Positions 1 through 9,283 of a DNA stretch of 48,736 nucleotides are shown here, one piece after another. The stretch comes from Bartonella florencae (GTDB lineage: Bacteria > Pseudomonadota > Alphaproteobacteria > Rhizobiales > Rhizobiaceae), in contig NZ_HE997453.1 of the NCBI RefSeq assembly GCF_000312525.1, positions 1 through 48,736 on the forward strand, given 5' to 3'. Each line of letters starts with the position of its first letter. The stretch's first letter is position 1. A program made the position numbers and the translations under genes. Below the pieces are notes generated by a model. The model was not told the DNA's origin and ran no database searches. It saw only the letters and a list, made by a program, of their open reading frames with translations.

Positions 1-1
1 C

Positions 2-60
2 ATTATGGGGGTGCTTCTTTTCTTCTCATATGCCTCTTAGCACCCCCACCCTTTCATAAT
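2..60. repeat. Inverted repeat upstream of the AlpA-like gene
   Basis: Positions 6-15 (tgggggtgct) and 39-48 (agcaccccca) are exact reverse complements around a 23-base pyrimidine-rich loop. A second pair, 2-7 (attatg) and 55-60 (cataat), flanks it. It ends 26 bases before the AlpA-like start codon, so it could be an operator, an RNA hairpin in the leader, or the terminator of a gene lying to the left. No clear T-run follows it. Symmetry is seen; function is inferred. Confidence 0.6.
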
Positions 61-85
61 TATCTAAATAAGAAGGACCATTGAA

Positions 86-361
86 ATGAAAGAAGAAAAA
101 TTATTAGCATCAATAGAAAAAATAAGTTTGTTTGAAAAAGAGTTATTGTCAATGCGCTTGCAAAGACTCGTCAATATACAAGACCTCTCGATTTATCTTG
201 GAATGTCCATGACCTCTATTAGAGAGCTTGTAAAAGCTGGAGTTTTTCCTAAACCAATACAGGAAGGGCGATACTTAAAATGGGATATCGTTGAAATCGA
301 CCGCTATATTGAAAGCAAAAAAGCCGAAAGAGACTCTATAGAATTACCATCACTATCGTAA
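86..361 (+). CDS. AlpA-like helix-turn-helix regulator / putative excisionase
   Basis: This 91-residue protein carries a MerR/AlpA-type winged helix-turn-helix at about residues 28-75. The motif LVNIQDLSIYLGMS is followed by a recognition-helix region and FPKPIQEGRYLKWDIVEID, the usual AlpA pattern. AlpA-family proteins of P4-like elements act as DNA-binding activators of integrase or as excision factors. The ATG has a good ribosome binding site (aagaagga) 6 bases upstream. It is convergent with the integrase, with only 3 bases between their stop codons. That fits a regulator/integrase pair at the end of an integrated element. Whether it is Xis or a transcriptional regulator cannot be decided from the sequence. 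Confidence 0.75.
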   Translation: MKEEKLLASIEKISLFEKELLSMRLQRLVNIQDLSIYLGMSMTSIRELVKAGVFPKPIQEGRYLKWDIVEIDRYIESKKAERDSIELPSLS

Positions 362-364
362 CAA

Positions 365-1528
365 TCAACGGCCAGTCACAAAAGATGCCCATTGTTCTAA
401 AAGAACACGGCGCTGTTCCAAAAAATCAGTCCTCATATAGGCTTTTGTGACTGAATTCCCTACTGAATGAGACAACGTAAATTCCGCAATTTCAAATGGT
501 GTTGAAGTTGTCTCTGCTATCCAATCACGAAGACTAGATCTGAAACCGTGTGGACGATAAATAATCCCTCTATCTTTCATAAATTTAGAAAGCGTCATAT
601 CAGATATAGGCTGTCCAGAATTCCCAACAAACAAAAATCCATTTTTTTCGATTGTTTTTGCTTTTTCAATAATAGAAAGCGCTTCATATGTAAGCGGTAC
701 ACGAAAATCAAAAACCTTTCCAACTATCCCCTTCATATTTTCTTTTGGAATCGTCCAGATTGATTGATTAATTTCCTCCAACCGGATATGCCGAATTGGC
801 ATTGAACGAACACCCGTTAAAATTAAAAGCTTTAAAGCTAAATTTGAGACAATATTATCATTTAAAGATTGATAAAAATTAGGAACTTCTTTCCATGGCA
901 TAGCCGGAACATTTTGAATAAATTTCCCCAATAAAGCTTTTGCTTTCGGTACCAATTGCATATCCACATCTATGCCACGTGCCGCGGCATGTTTTATAGC
1001 AATATTTAAACGCGATAAAGCTTTGCTTGCCGTTTCATTTTTTGTTTTCCAAATAGGCGATAAGCACTCTTTTATGTCAATCTGCGTCAATTCAGTAATT
1101 GCTATATCTCCAAGCTTGGGGAAAACATGCAATGTAAGAGGCGTTAACCACCTTGCAGCTGTTCCTTCATTTTTCAATTCGCTTTTTTTGGCTTCAAAGG
1201 CGCTTAAAACAATTTCTCGTAAAGAAATACTGTCAATCGACCGCTGTAATTTTTCATTGTTCCTTTTACGAATCGGATCAATCCCTTGGTGCAAAAGATC
1301 ACGGCAAGCTATAGCTTTAAGCCTCGCTTCTTTCAAAGACACAACGCTACAAGAGCCTAATCCCATTTCACGACGTTTTTTATTGAAATCGAATCGAAAA
1401 ACCCAACGTCCTTGATTCTGTGCTGTTTTGATAAGCCATAGTCCAGCTCCGTCCGCATATTTACCTTTAGGCAAATTTTTTACAGATAATGCTGTCAATC
1501 TATCACGTGTTCTTGTTTCCCTAGCCAC
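365..1528 (-). CDS. P4-type tyrosine recombinase / integrase
   Basis: This 387-residue integrase has an N-terminal DUF4102-like arm-binding domain (about 10-95, with YADGAGLWL) and a central SAM-like core-binding domain (about 105-190). The C-terminal catalytic domain shows the expected residues: R241 in TGVR, a lysine near 262-266, H327 and R330 in HGFR, H354 in LSHSVG, and the nucleophile Y364 in KAYMRTD. It therefore looks intact. The start is GTG at 1528, with aaggtgg upstream in a tandem repeat. It reads away from the tRNA-Leu gene, whose 3' end is 162 bases from its start. That is the standard arrangement for elements that integrate into tRNA 3' ends. The rest of the element would extend left beyond the window. 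Confidence 0.92.
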   Translation of the reverse strand: MARETRTRDRLTALSVKNLPKGKYADGAGLWLIKTAQNQGRWVFRFDFNKKRREMGLGSCSVVSLKEARLKAIACRDLLHQGIDPIRKRNNEKLQRSIDSISLREIVLSAFEAKKSELKNEGTAARWLTPLTLHVFPKLGDIAITELTQIDIKECLSPIWKTKNETASKALSRLNIAIKHAAARGIDVDMQLVPKAKALLGKFIQNVPAMPWKEVPNFYQSLNDNIVSNLALKLLILTGVRSMPIRHIRLEEINQSIWTIPKENMKGIVGKVFDFRVPLTYEALSIIEKAKTIEKNGFLFVGNSGQPISDMTLSKFMKDRGIIYRPHGFRSSLRDWIAETTSTPFEIAEFTLSHSVGNSVTKAYMRTDFLEQRRVLLEQWASFVTGR

Positions 1529-1534
1529 TTTTTA

Positions 1535-1558
1535 AACCACCTTTTGAACCACCTTTTG
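1535..1558. repeat. Two tandem 12-bp repeats before the integrase start
   Basis: The unit aaccaccttttg occurs twice head-to-tail. On the coding (minus) strand each copy reads caaaaggtggtt, and a diverged third copy overlaps the GTG start of the integrase. Each copy carries an AAGGTGG ribosome-binding-like core. It could be an arm-type recombinase or excisionase site, or a slippage product that affects translation. Confidence 0.7.
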
Positions 1559-1689
1559 AATTGCGCTTTCGGCGGATTCATCAGATATCAAAATCATATG
1601 TAAAAAACAATTAAGTAAAGAAAAACAATCACTTATAAATGAAACAAGATGAACAACGACACCAAGTGATATTGTAGAGAACCTATAAA

Positions 1690-1772
1690 TGGTGCGGATG
1701 GAGGGACTCGAACCCCCACGGTCTCCCGCCAGAACCTAAATCTGGTGCGTCTACCAATTTCGCCACATCCGC
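1690..1772 (-). tRNA. tRNA-Leu (anticodon UAG), CCA encoded
   Basis: Read on the minus strand from 1772, the acceptor 5' strand GCGGATG pairs with CATCCGC, followed by discriminator A and genomic CCA. The anticodon arm is CCAGA-TTTAGGT-TCTGG, giving anticodon TAG. A class II variable arm (CGG-GAGA-CCG) and a T arm with TTCGAGT mark it as leucine. The gene is complete at its 3' end. An integrase gene lies just beyond that end, so the tRNA 3' part is the likely attachment core, restored by the incoming element. Confidence 0.97.
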
Positions 1773-1938
1773 TTAAACTTACAAGCCATTAACCTTATAT
1801 AAGCGGCGTCTCTATACCATTAATTAGAGAAAAAAAGCAAACAAATATATTTAAAAATCCAAACACATGTCATTCTTTATAAATTCAAAAATAAAATCTA
1901 CCCTTTTCATACAGAGCGACTTTCGCTAAACACAAGTT

Positions 1939-3336
1939 ATGTTAGATATATCCAATACTCCAATCCATATCATCGGCGGTGGTCTTGCAGGCAGTGAAGC
2001 AAGCTGGCAAATTGCTCAATCGGGAATCCCCGTTATTTTGCATGAAATGCGGCCTCAAAAAAAATCTGACGCTCATAAGACTGATCAGCTTGCAGAGTTA
2101 GTCTGTTCAAATTCATTCCGTTCTGATGATTCATCAACAAATGCCGTAGGACTTTTACACAGTGAAATGCGATTGGCAAACTCGCTGATTATGAAGGCTG
2201 CAGATGCCAACAAAGTACCAGCAGGAAGCGCTCTTGCTGTTGACCGAAATGCATTTTCAAAAACCGTGACATCAGCGCTAGAAAACCATCCGCTTATAAC
2301 AATAGAACGTGAGGAGATTCAAGAATTTCCTGAAGATTGGCATCATATTATTATTGCAACAGGGCCCCTCACCTCACCAGCTTTTGCTCAAAAAATACAA
2401 GCAATAACCGGAACAGAATCTCTTTCTTTTTTTGATGCTATCGCACCCATTGTCTATACTGATAGTATCGACTTGGAGATTTGCTGGTATCAGTCTCGCT
2501 ATGATAAAATCGGACCTGAGGGAACAGGAAAGGACTATCTTAACTGTCCCCTTAATAAAGAGCAATATGAGGCGTTCGTTCAAGCATTAAGAAGTGCAGA
2601 AAAAACCGAATTTCGTGACTTTGAAAAAACCCCCTATTTTGATGGATGCCTACCAATTGAAATCATGGCTGAACGCGGACTTGAAACTCTCAGACATGGA
2701 CCCATGAAACCTATGGGATTAACTAATGCTCATAATCCCACAGTAAAACCTTATGCCGTTGTACAATTACGCCAAGATAATAAACTTGGAACCCTTTATA
2801 ATATGGTCGGTTTTCAAACAAAATTGAAATATGGTGAACAAACTCGCATTTTTAAAATGATCCCTGGTCTTGAAAAAGCAGAGTTTGCGCGCCTTGGTGG
2901 ACTTCACCGCAATACCTATCTTAACTCACCCATCATTCTTGATCAAACTCTTCGGTTGAAACAAAAACCAAAGCTACGTTTTGCAGGACAAATTACTGGA
3001 TGTGAAGGTTATGTAGAATCAGCAGCAATAGGGCTTCTTGCTGGACGTTTCGCTGTTGCTGAATACCATTATAAAGTCCCTCGTCTACCGCCGTTAACTA
3101 CAGCATTTGGAGCTCTTTTGAATCATATTACAGGTGGGCATATTGTAGCACGCGAAATGAAAAAACAATCTTTTCAACCAATGAATATCAATTTTGGACT
3201 TTTCCCCCCTATCGATTCTATAGAGCACTTAAGGAAACGCTTGCCAAGCAAAGAAAAAAAATTAACAAAAAAACAAGCACTAACCTCTAGAGCATTAAAT
3301 GATTGTATGCAATGGTTAACAGAAAAAGAAAAATAG
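1939..3336 (+). CDS. trmFO: Methylenetetrahydrofolate-tRNA-(uracil-5-)-methyltransferase TrmFO
   Basis: This flavoprotein makes 5-methyluridine-54 in the tRNA T-loop using methylenetetrahydrofolate and NADPH. The 465-residue length is normal. The N-terminal dinucleotide-binding motif [12 protein letters not shown] is followed by [10 protein letters not shown], both typical of TrmFO. The C-terminal [15 protein letters not shown] is the second conserved FAD-site segment with a conserved cysteine. The ATG at 1939 is chosen because the FAD motif starts about ten residues later; there is no strong Shine-Dalgarno. The gene stands alone, between the tRNA-Leu gene and a long gene-poor spacer. Confidence 0.97.
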   Translation: MLDISNTPIHIIGGGLAGSEASWQIAQSGIPVILHEMRPQKKSDAHKTDQLAELVCSNSFRSDDSSTNAVGLLHSEMRLANSLIMKAADANKVPAGSALAVDRNAFSKTVTSALENHPLITIEREEIQEFPEDWHHIIIATGPLTSPAFAQKIQAITGTESLSFFDAIAPIVYTDSIDLEICWYQSRYDKIGPEGTGKDYLNCPLNKEQYEAFVQALRSAEKTEFRDFEKTPYFDGCLPIEIMAERGLETLRHGPMKPMGLTNAHNPTVKPYAVVQLRQDNKLGTLYNMVGFQTKLKYGEQTRIFKMIPGLEKAEFARLGGLHRNTYLNSPIILDQTLRLKQKPKLRFAGQITGCEGYVESAAIGLLAGRFAVAEYHYKVPRLPPLTTAFGALLNHITGGHIVAREMKKQSFQPMNINFGLFPPIDSIEHLRKRLPSKEKKLTKKQALTSRALNDCMQWLTEKEK

Positions 3337-3781
3337 TTCCTTTTATAAATATACTTTTCTCTTCCAGCATATGCAAAAAACTCAGTGTTTCTTATTTTTT
3401 CTTATGAAAAAATCGCCTTTAGATCTTTTTATAATACCGATCTGACACAATGAATAAATATGTATGTTAGGTTATACTTTTTTATGCAGAGTCGTGAATT
3501 TAACAAAGAGCTTTTTATCCGTAAAATCTTTCAGCACTTTTAAAAATTAAACATATTTCAATCATTTAAAGTAAGTAATAACATAAAATATACTACAGTA
3601 ATTAAGGGGAAACAAACATAGATCAGCTTCCCCACAATATAACGGCCCTTTGATTACTTTGCTATACGAAAACAACATAACATACTCGCATAACAAAACT
3701 AAAATAACCTTTATAATTCAAACACATCTCTACAGCGTTATATTTTAATATTGAAATAAATATATTATACTCCAAAGGATA

Positions 3782-3814
3782 CTTTATGCAAATCGCAAAA
3801 GCATTTGCATAAAG
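3782..3814. repeat. Perfect 12-bp inverted repeat
   Basis: The arms ctttatgcaaat (3782-3793) and atttgcataaag (3803-3814) are exact reverse complements around a 9-base loop, cgcaaaagc, that can add two more G-C pairs. It lies about 120 bases past the hup stop. There is no clean T-run on either side, so it is not a textbook terminator. It may be a dimeric-protein site or an RNA hairpin. Confidence 0.7.
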
Positions 3815-3880
3815 CGTAAAAGTTCCTTTTAAAAAGCAAACACTGTAACTCTCCATATGAAAAGTACAGATAGAGGGATT

Positions 3881-3910
3881 AAAAAAAAACCGCTTATAGA
3901 TATATCGGGT
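3881..3910 (-). terminator. Possible rho-independent terminator of hup
   Basis: On the minus strand, about 20 bases after the hup stop, an imperfect stem (ACCCG with CGGT around an AT-rich loop) is followed directly by nine T residues. The T-run is convincing but the stem is short and has a bulge. Confidence 0.4.
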
Positions 3911-3930
3911 CTTCTTTAGTATCGTTTAAA

Positions 3931-4209
3931 TTATTTGTTATTAACAGCTTCTTTAAGAGTTTTCCCCGCAGAGAATTTTGGCACAGAACGTGCTGGAATA
4001 TTAATTTCAGCACCAGTTGAAGGATTACGTCCCTTTGTGGCTGCACGATGAGAAACTTCAAAGGAACCAAACCCTGGAAGACGAACATCTCCTCCTGAAG
4101 CTAAAGCTTCCGTTACAGAAGCAATAAAAGCATCGACAACAGAACCTGCTTGTGCTTTCGAAACTCCTGCCTTTTCAGCAACAGAGCTAACCAATTCACT
4201 TTTATTCAT
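3931..4209 (-). CDS. hup: DNA-binding protein HU
   Basis: This is a 92-residue histone-like nucleoid protein that binds and bends DNA as a dimer. It starts [15 protein letters not shown] and carries the HU/IHF signature [18 protein letters not shown], with the DNA-intercalating arm proline in RNPSTG. The start is the ATG at 4209, behind GGAAAGGA. A longer frame from 4245 exists but would add a 12-residue extension unknown in HU. It lies downstream of lon in the same direction, the usual lon-hup arrangement, with 231 bases between them that should hold its own promoter. Confidence 0.97.
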   Translation of the reverse strand: MNKSELVSSVAEKAGVSKAQAGSVVDAFIASVTEALASGGDVRLPGFGSFEVSHRAATKGRNPSTGAEINIPARSVPKFSAGKTLKEAVNNK

Positions 4210-4440
4210 TGAAATATTTCCTTTCCCTATATTACCGGATAACACAACTTAACCGTGTTATCGTCAGTTTATTGAAAAGTACAACAAACAGAAGCTTTAT
4301 TTTTATCCAAAACATTGTTTTTTTAGCAATAATCACAGTTATTCACGGAATTTTTTACTTTTTTTCAAAATAAATAAAAAAAACGCCCCAAATATGCTCC
4401 TTATTGCTTGGAAAATGTCATTACAAACGAAATTAATGAA

Positions 4441-6864
4441 TCAGTGTGCAATCTGTATCCCCTCATTATCGTTCTCTGTCCTCATAGGTACAGCTTCTGT
4501 AGAAGGCTCTGTCCATTCAATAGGTTCAGGAAAACGAACTAGGGCATATTTTAGAACTTCACTCACATGATTTACTGGAATAATCTCCATATTATTTTTA
4601 ACATCATCAGGAATATCAACCAAATCTTTTGCATTTTCTTGAGGAATAAGTACTTTTTTGATACCTCCTCGAAGAGCTGCTAATAATTTTTCTTTTAAGC
4701 CACCAATCGGTAATACACGCCCTCGCAAAGTAATTTCGCCAGTCATAGCAATATCTTTATGTACGGCTATCCCTGTTAATACTGAAACAATTGCCGTTAC
4801 CATTGCAATCCCAGCTGAGGGACCATCCTTTGGTGTCGCACCTTCTGGAACATGAACATGAATATCACGTTTCTCAAAAAGCGGAGGTTCAATACCAAAA
4901 TCAACCGCACGAAACCGTACATAAGATGCAGCTGCCGAAATTGATTCTTTCATGATATCGCGTAAATTTCCAGTTACAGTCATCTTGCCTTTACCAGACA
5001 TCATAACACCTTCAATGGTCAATAGCTCTCCCCCAACCTCTGTCCAAGCAAGCCCCGTCACAACACCAATCTGATTTTCACCTTCAATTTGATTATAGTG
5101 GTAACGTTTAACACCTAGGAAATCACTAATATTATCTTCTGTAATCTTTATAGACTTTTGATGGGTTTTAAGAATTTTTGTAACGGATTTACGTGCTATC
5201 TTCATTAATTCACGCTCAAGGTTACGAACACCAGCTTCGCGTGTATAAAATTGAACAATTGACCTTATTGCACCATCAGAAACATTGAACTCTTTTTTAG
5301 ATAAGCAGTGATCTTTTAATGCTTTTGGTAAAAGATGCTGCTTAACAATCTCTATTTTTTCACATTCAGTATAACCCGCAATACGAATAATTTCCATGCG
5401 GTCCATTAATGGCCCTGGAATATTAAGCGTATTTGCAGTTGTTATAAACATAACATCAGAAAGATCATATTCAACTTCCAAATAGTGATCAATGAATGTA
5501 CCATTTTGTTCAGGATCAAGTACTTCTAATAAGGCAGAAGAAGGATCTCCACGAAAATCTTGCCCCATTTTATCAATTTCATCAAGCAAGAAGAGCGGAT
5601 TAGATTTTTTTGCTTTTTTCATAGACTGGATAATTTTTCCAGGCATAGAGCCAATATATGTCCGGCGATGTCCACGAATTTCTGCTTCATCCCGCACGCC
5701 CCCCAATGAAATACGAACGTATTCACGCCCCGTCGCTTTTGCAATAGAACGCGCTAATGATGTTTTCCCTACACCAGGAGGACCTAGTAAACAAATAATG
5801 GGACCTTTTATTTTTGATGCTCGACTTTGTACTGCTAAATATTCGATGATTCGCTCTTTAACCTTTTCAAGACCAAAATGTTCATTATTCATAACTTTTT
5901 CAGCAAAATCTAAATTGTTTTTAATCTTCGATTTTTTGCCCCAAGGCATTGCCAATAGCCAATCAAGGTAGTTACGTACAACTGTTGCCTCTGCAGACAT
6001 AGGAGACATATTCCGTAATTTTCTCAATTCTGCGCCAGCTTTTTCGTGCGCTTCTTTAGAAAGTTTTGTTTTCTTGATACGCTCCTCTAATTCAGAGAGC
6101 TCATCACGGCTATCATCACCCGCTCCTAACTCCTTTTGAATAGCCTTCATCTGCTCATTGAGATAATATTCCCGTTGGTTCTTTTCCATTTGCCGTTTAA
6201 CATGCGAACGAATACGCTTTTCAACCTGCAAAACAGAAATTTCTCCCTCCATGAAAGAAAGAACACGTTCAAGGCGATCACGTATAGGTAAGAGCTCTAA
6301 TATCTTCTGCTTTTCTGAAAGCTTAATCATCAAATGAGAAGCAATCGTATCGGCAAGTTTAGAAGGATTATCAATCTGGCCAATAGCATTAACAACTTCA
6401 GGAGAAATTTTCTTATTCAGTTTTACATAATTTTCAAAATAAGCAATTACTGACCTTGAAAGAGCTTCAATCTCAACATCATTCTCTCTAGGCTCCTCTG
6501 TAACAGTTGCAAGAGCCTGATGATAATCATCACTCAAAACAAATTGGCTAATTTTTGCACGCGCAGTGCCCTCAACCAAAACCTTTACTGTTCCATCAGG
6601 AAGCTTTAGGAGTTGAAGAATATTCGCAAAGGTACCAATATCATAAATATCTTCTGATTTTGGATCATCATCAGAAGCATTTTTTTGTGTAACCAACAGT
6701 ATTTGCTTATCCACCGCCATTGTTTCTTCAAGAGCACGAATTGATTTTTCTCGGCCCACAAAAAGCGGAACAATCATATGTGGGAAGACAACAATATCAC
6801 GAAGAGGCAAAACAGCGTAAAGCCCCTCTCTTACTTCATCTGTCTTTTCATCAATATATTGCAT
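4441..6864 (-). CDS. lon: ATP-dependent protease Lon
   Basis: This cytosolic AAA+ serine protease degrades misfolded and regulatory proteins. All domains are present in 807 residues: an N-terminal substrate-binding domain (LPLRDIVVFPHMIVPLFVGR), a coiled-coil middle, an AAA+ module with Walker A GPPGVGKT and Walker B FLLDEIDK, and a C-terminal protease domain. The catalytic dyad is visible as S683 in PKDGPSAG and K726 in GLKEKLLAA. The ATG follows AGGAGAG closely. It sits between clpX and hup, a protease cluster conserved in this order in related alphaproteobacteria. Nothing is unusual in length or motifs. Confidence 0.98.
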   Translation of the reverse strand: MQYIDEKTDEVREGLYAVLPLRDIVVFPHMIVPLFVGREKSIRALEETMAVDKQILLVTQKNASDDDPKSEDIYDIGTFANILQLLKLPDGTVKVLVEGTARAKISQFVLSDDYHQALATVTEEPRENDVEIEALSRSVIAYFENYVKLNKKISPEVVNAIGQIDNPSKLADTIASHLMIKLSEKQKILELLPIRDRLERVLSFMEGEISVLQVEKRIRSHVKRQMEKNQREYYLNEQMKAIQKELGAGDDSRDELSELEERIKKTKLSKEAHEKAGAELRKLRNMSPMSAEATVVRNYLDWLLAMPWGKKSKIKNNLDFAEKVMNNEHFGLEKVKERIIEYLAVQSRASKIKGPIICLLGPPGVGKTSLARSIAKATGREYVRISLGGVRDEAEIRGHRRTYIGSMPGKIIQSMKKAKKSNPLFLLDEIDKMGQDFRGDPSSALLEVLDPEQNGTFIDHYLEVEYDLSDVMFITTANTLNIPGPLMDRMEIIRIAGYTECEKIEIVKQHLLPKALKDHCLSKKEFNVSDGAIRSIVQFYTREAGVRNLERELMKIARKSVTKILKTHQKSIKITEDNISDFLGVKRYHYNQIEGENQIGVVTGLAWTEVGGELLTIEGVMMSGKGKMTVTGNLRDIMKESISAAASYVRFRAVDFGIEPPLFEKRDIHVHVPEGATPKDGPSAGIAMVTAIVSVLTGIAVHKDIAMTGEITLRGRVLPIGGLKEKLLAALRGGIKKVLIPQENAKDLVDIPDDVKNNMEIIPVNHVSEVLKYALVRFPEPIEWTEPSTEAVPMRTENDNEGIQIAH

Positions 6865-7046
6865 AACTCTCCTTTCTGGAGCCTATGGTCTATCCACTAT
6901 ACACAAGCCCATCCTTAGAAAACTTTCAGCTTTACACAACACATGAAGTGGTAACTGGAAACATATAAATCAAGCACTCTGATTATAATATCCAAAAACA
7001 TTCATCCTCAAATGGCACTCATTATTACTTCTTATATCACATAATA

Positions 7047-8321
7047 TCATGCAGATACATTTTCTTTATCTTCTGTACATTCTGAATAAATATAAAGAGG
7101 ACATGCTTTCCCATCTGCTACGTCACTTGAAATAACTACTTTTTGAACACCTTCAAGTGCTGGAAGTTCAAACATTGTCTCAAGAAGTATTTTCTCCATA
7201 ATAGAACGTAAACCACGCGCACCGGTTTTACGCTCAATTGCCTTTTTAGCAATAACCCGTAACGCATCTTCATGAAATGCTAACTCGACATTCTCCATCT
7301 CAAAAAGACGCTGATATTGCTTCACCAACGCATTCTTGGGTTGTGATAGAATTTTAACAAGAGCATTAACATCTAAATCCTCCAAGGTAGCAACAATAGG
7401 AAGACGGCCAATGAACTCTGGTATCAAACCAAACTTTATAAGATCTTCAGGCTCTAAATCGCGAAAAATTTCACCAACACAACGCTCATCAGGTGCTTTA
7501 ACAGTAGCAGAAAAACCAATAGATGTTTTTTCACCACGCCCAGAAATAATCCGTTCTAAACCAGCAAAAGCCCCTCCACAAATGAACAAGATGTTTGTTG
7601 TATCAACTTGAAGAAATTCTTGTTGCGGATGCTTACGCCCTCCTTGAGGGGGAACAGAAGCAATTGTGCCTTCCATAATTTTTAACAATGCTTGTTGAAC
7701 ACCTTCTCCCGAAACATCTCTTGTAATAGAAGGATTTTCAGCTTTACGAGAAATCTTATCAACCTCATCGATATAAACAATACCACGCTGTGCACGTTCA
7801 ACATTATAGTCAGCTGCTTGAAGAAGTTTTAGAATAATATTTTCAACATCTTCGCCCACATAGCCCGCTTCAGTCAAAGTGGTCGCATCTGCCATGGTAA
7901 AAGGCACATCAATAATACGTGCTAATGTTTGTGCTAGATAAGTTTTACCACATCCCGTTGGACCAACAAGAAGAATATTTGATTTCGCTAATTCAATATC
8001 ATTGCTCTTAGACTGATGCGCAAGTCGTTTATAATGATTATGGACAGCAACAGACAGAACACGCTTTGCATGTTGTTGACCAATAACGTAGTCATCAAGA
8101 ACTGTGATAATTTCCTGTGGAGTAGGAACACCGTCACGCGCCTTAACCCCAGAAGATTTATTTTCTTCACGAATAATATCCATGCAAAGCTCTACACATT
8201 CATCACAAATGAACACAGTGGGCCCTGCAATGAGCTTACGCACCTCATGCTGACTTTTGCCGCAGAACGAGCAATAGAGAGTATTTTTTGATTCGTTCCC
8301 GCTATTGCCAATTTTGCTCAT
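7047..8321 (-). CDS. clpX: ClpXP protease ATP-binding subunit ClpX
   Basis: This 424-residue AAA+ unfoldase feeds substrates to ClpP. The N-terminal zinc-binding domain has four cysteines, C17, C20, C39 and C42, that bind zinc and recruit adaptors. The ATPase core has Walker A GPTGCGKT at about 117-125, Walker [10 protein letters not shown], a GYVGEDVE pore loop and an IGF-like ClpP-docking region. The ATG follows GGAAAGAG. clpP lies 183 bases upstream in the same direction, so the two are probably co-expressed, although the gap leaves room for a clpX promoter. Confidence 0.98.
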   Translation of the reverse strand: MSKIGNSGNESKNTLYCSFCGKSQHEVRKLIAGPTVFICDECVELCMDIIREENKSSGVKARDGVPTPQEIITVLDDYVIGQQHAKRVLSVAVHNHYKRLAHQSKSNDIELAKSNILLVGPTGCGKTYLAQTLARIIDVPFTMADATTLTEAGYVGEDVENIILKLLQAADYNVERAQRGIVYIDEVDKISRKAENPSITRDVSGEGVQQALLKIMEGTIASVPPQGGRKHPQQEFLQVDTTNILFICGGAFAGLERIISGRGEKTSIGFSATVKAPDERCVGEIFRDLEPEDLIKFGLIPEFIGRLPIVATLEDLDVNALVKILSQPKNALVKQYQRLFEMENVELAFHEDALRVIAKKAIERKTGARGLRSIMEKILLETMFELPALEGVQKVVISSDVADGKACPLYIYSECTEDKENVSA

Positions 8322-8504
8322 TTCTCTTTCCTTTCACCACGATATATGAATACTTCGTCTTTCCAAAGGAAGCCTTTCATAAAGAAACTATTAAGACATA
8401 TAAAAAAACCTGCGTTTCACAATATCTTTAGATGTTTTTCTCTTATTTTTGCGATACTTTTAAAAACTCTTCACTTAAAGTAGCTCTTTTTTCTATAAAA
8501 ACTC

Positions 8505-9137
8505 TTAATCTTTTTCATCATTTTCAGTTTCTGCGCGATATTGTATAACATCATCAACTAAGCCAAATTGTTTAGCTTCCTCTGCAGTCATAAAATGATC
8601 ACGATCAAGTGTTCTCTCAATCACCTCATAGTCCTGACCTGTATGTTGAACATAGATTTCATTTAAACGCTGTTTCATTTTTATAATATCTTGCGCATGT
8701 CGTTCAATATCTGAAGCCTGACCTTGAAAACCACCAGATGGTTGATGCACCATAATACGTGCATTAGGCAATGTAAAACGGTGACCTTTTGCTCCAGCTG
8801 TTAAAAGTAACGACCCCATAGACGCAGCCTGCCCCATGCAAAGCGTAGAAACAGGGGGACGAATAAACTGCATAGTATCATAAATTGCCATACCAGATGT
8901 TACAACACCCCCTGGAGAATTAATATAAAGGCTAATTTCTTTCTTAGGATTTTCCGCTTCTAAAAAAAGCAATTGTGCACAAACAAGCATCGCCATACCA
9001 TCTTCAACGGGACCATTAATAAAAATAATCCGCTCTTTTAAAAGACGAGAAAAAATATCATAGGCCCGCTCGCCACGATTAGTTTGTTCAATAACCATAG
9101 GCACAAGGCTTAATGCTGTTTTCATTGGATCACTCAT
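8505..9137 (-). CDS. clpP: ATP-dependent Clp protease proteolytic subunit ClpP
   Basis: This 210-residue serine peptidase forms the double-heptamer barrel of ClpXP. The catalytic triad is visible as S106 in GQAASMGS, H131 in ARIMVHQP and D180 in LDRDHF, and the handle region is normal. The start ATG has AAGGGAAG upstream. It heads the clpP-clpX-lon-hup run. ClpP is essential for cell-cycle control in many alphaproteobacteria; that is family knowledge and is not shown here. Confidence 0.98.
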   Translation of the reverse strand: MSDPMKTALSLVPMVIEQTNRGERAYDIFSRLLKERIIFINGPVEDGMAMLVCAQLLFLEAENPKKEISLYINSPGGVVTSGMAIYDTMQFIRPPVSTLCMGQAASMGSLLLTAGAKGHRFTLPNARIMVHQPSGGFQGQASDIERHAQDIIKMKQRLNEIYVQHTGQDYEVIERTLDRDHFMTAEEAKQFGLVDDVIQYRAETENDEKD

Positions 9138-9283
9138 ATTTTAACTTCCCTTGTCATATAACAATCGCTCTTTGCGTATTCAATAGTTTTCTCCCTAGGC
9201 TAAAATTACTCTGTTAAGCAAGCCATAATCAATGCTTTTGAAGCAAGATTAAAATCACAGTGGTTAAAACAGCAATAATAACT

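Larger units (their letters stand above)
3337..3930. other. Gene-poor spacer between trmFO and hup
   Basis: These 594 AT-rich bases separate the convergent trmFO and hup genes. They hold a perfect 12-bp inverted repeat (3782-3814), an AT-only stem at 3394-3413, a ggggaa/ttcccc pair at 3606-3633, and a possible hup terminator near 3881-3910. The only open frame of any size (3662-3856, minus) has no recognisable domain and no convincing ribosome binding site. No RNA gene was recognised. Confidence 0.6.

Noticed and set aside
3662-3856. 64-residue minus-strand open frame in the trmFO-hup spacer
   Set aside because: No domain, no good ribosome binding site, and its sequence looks like AT-rich chance coding.
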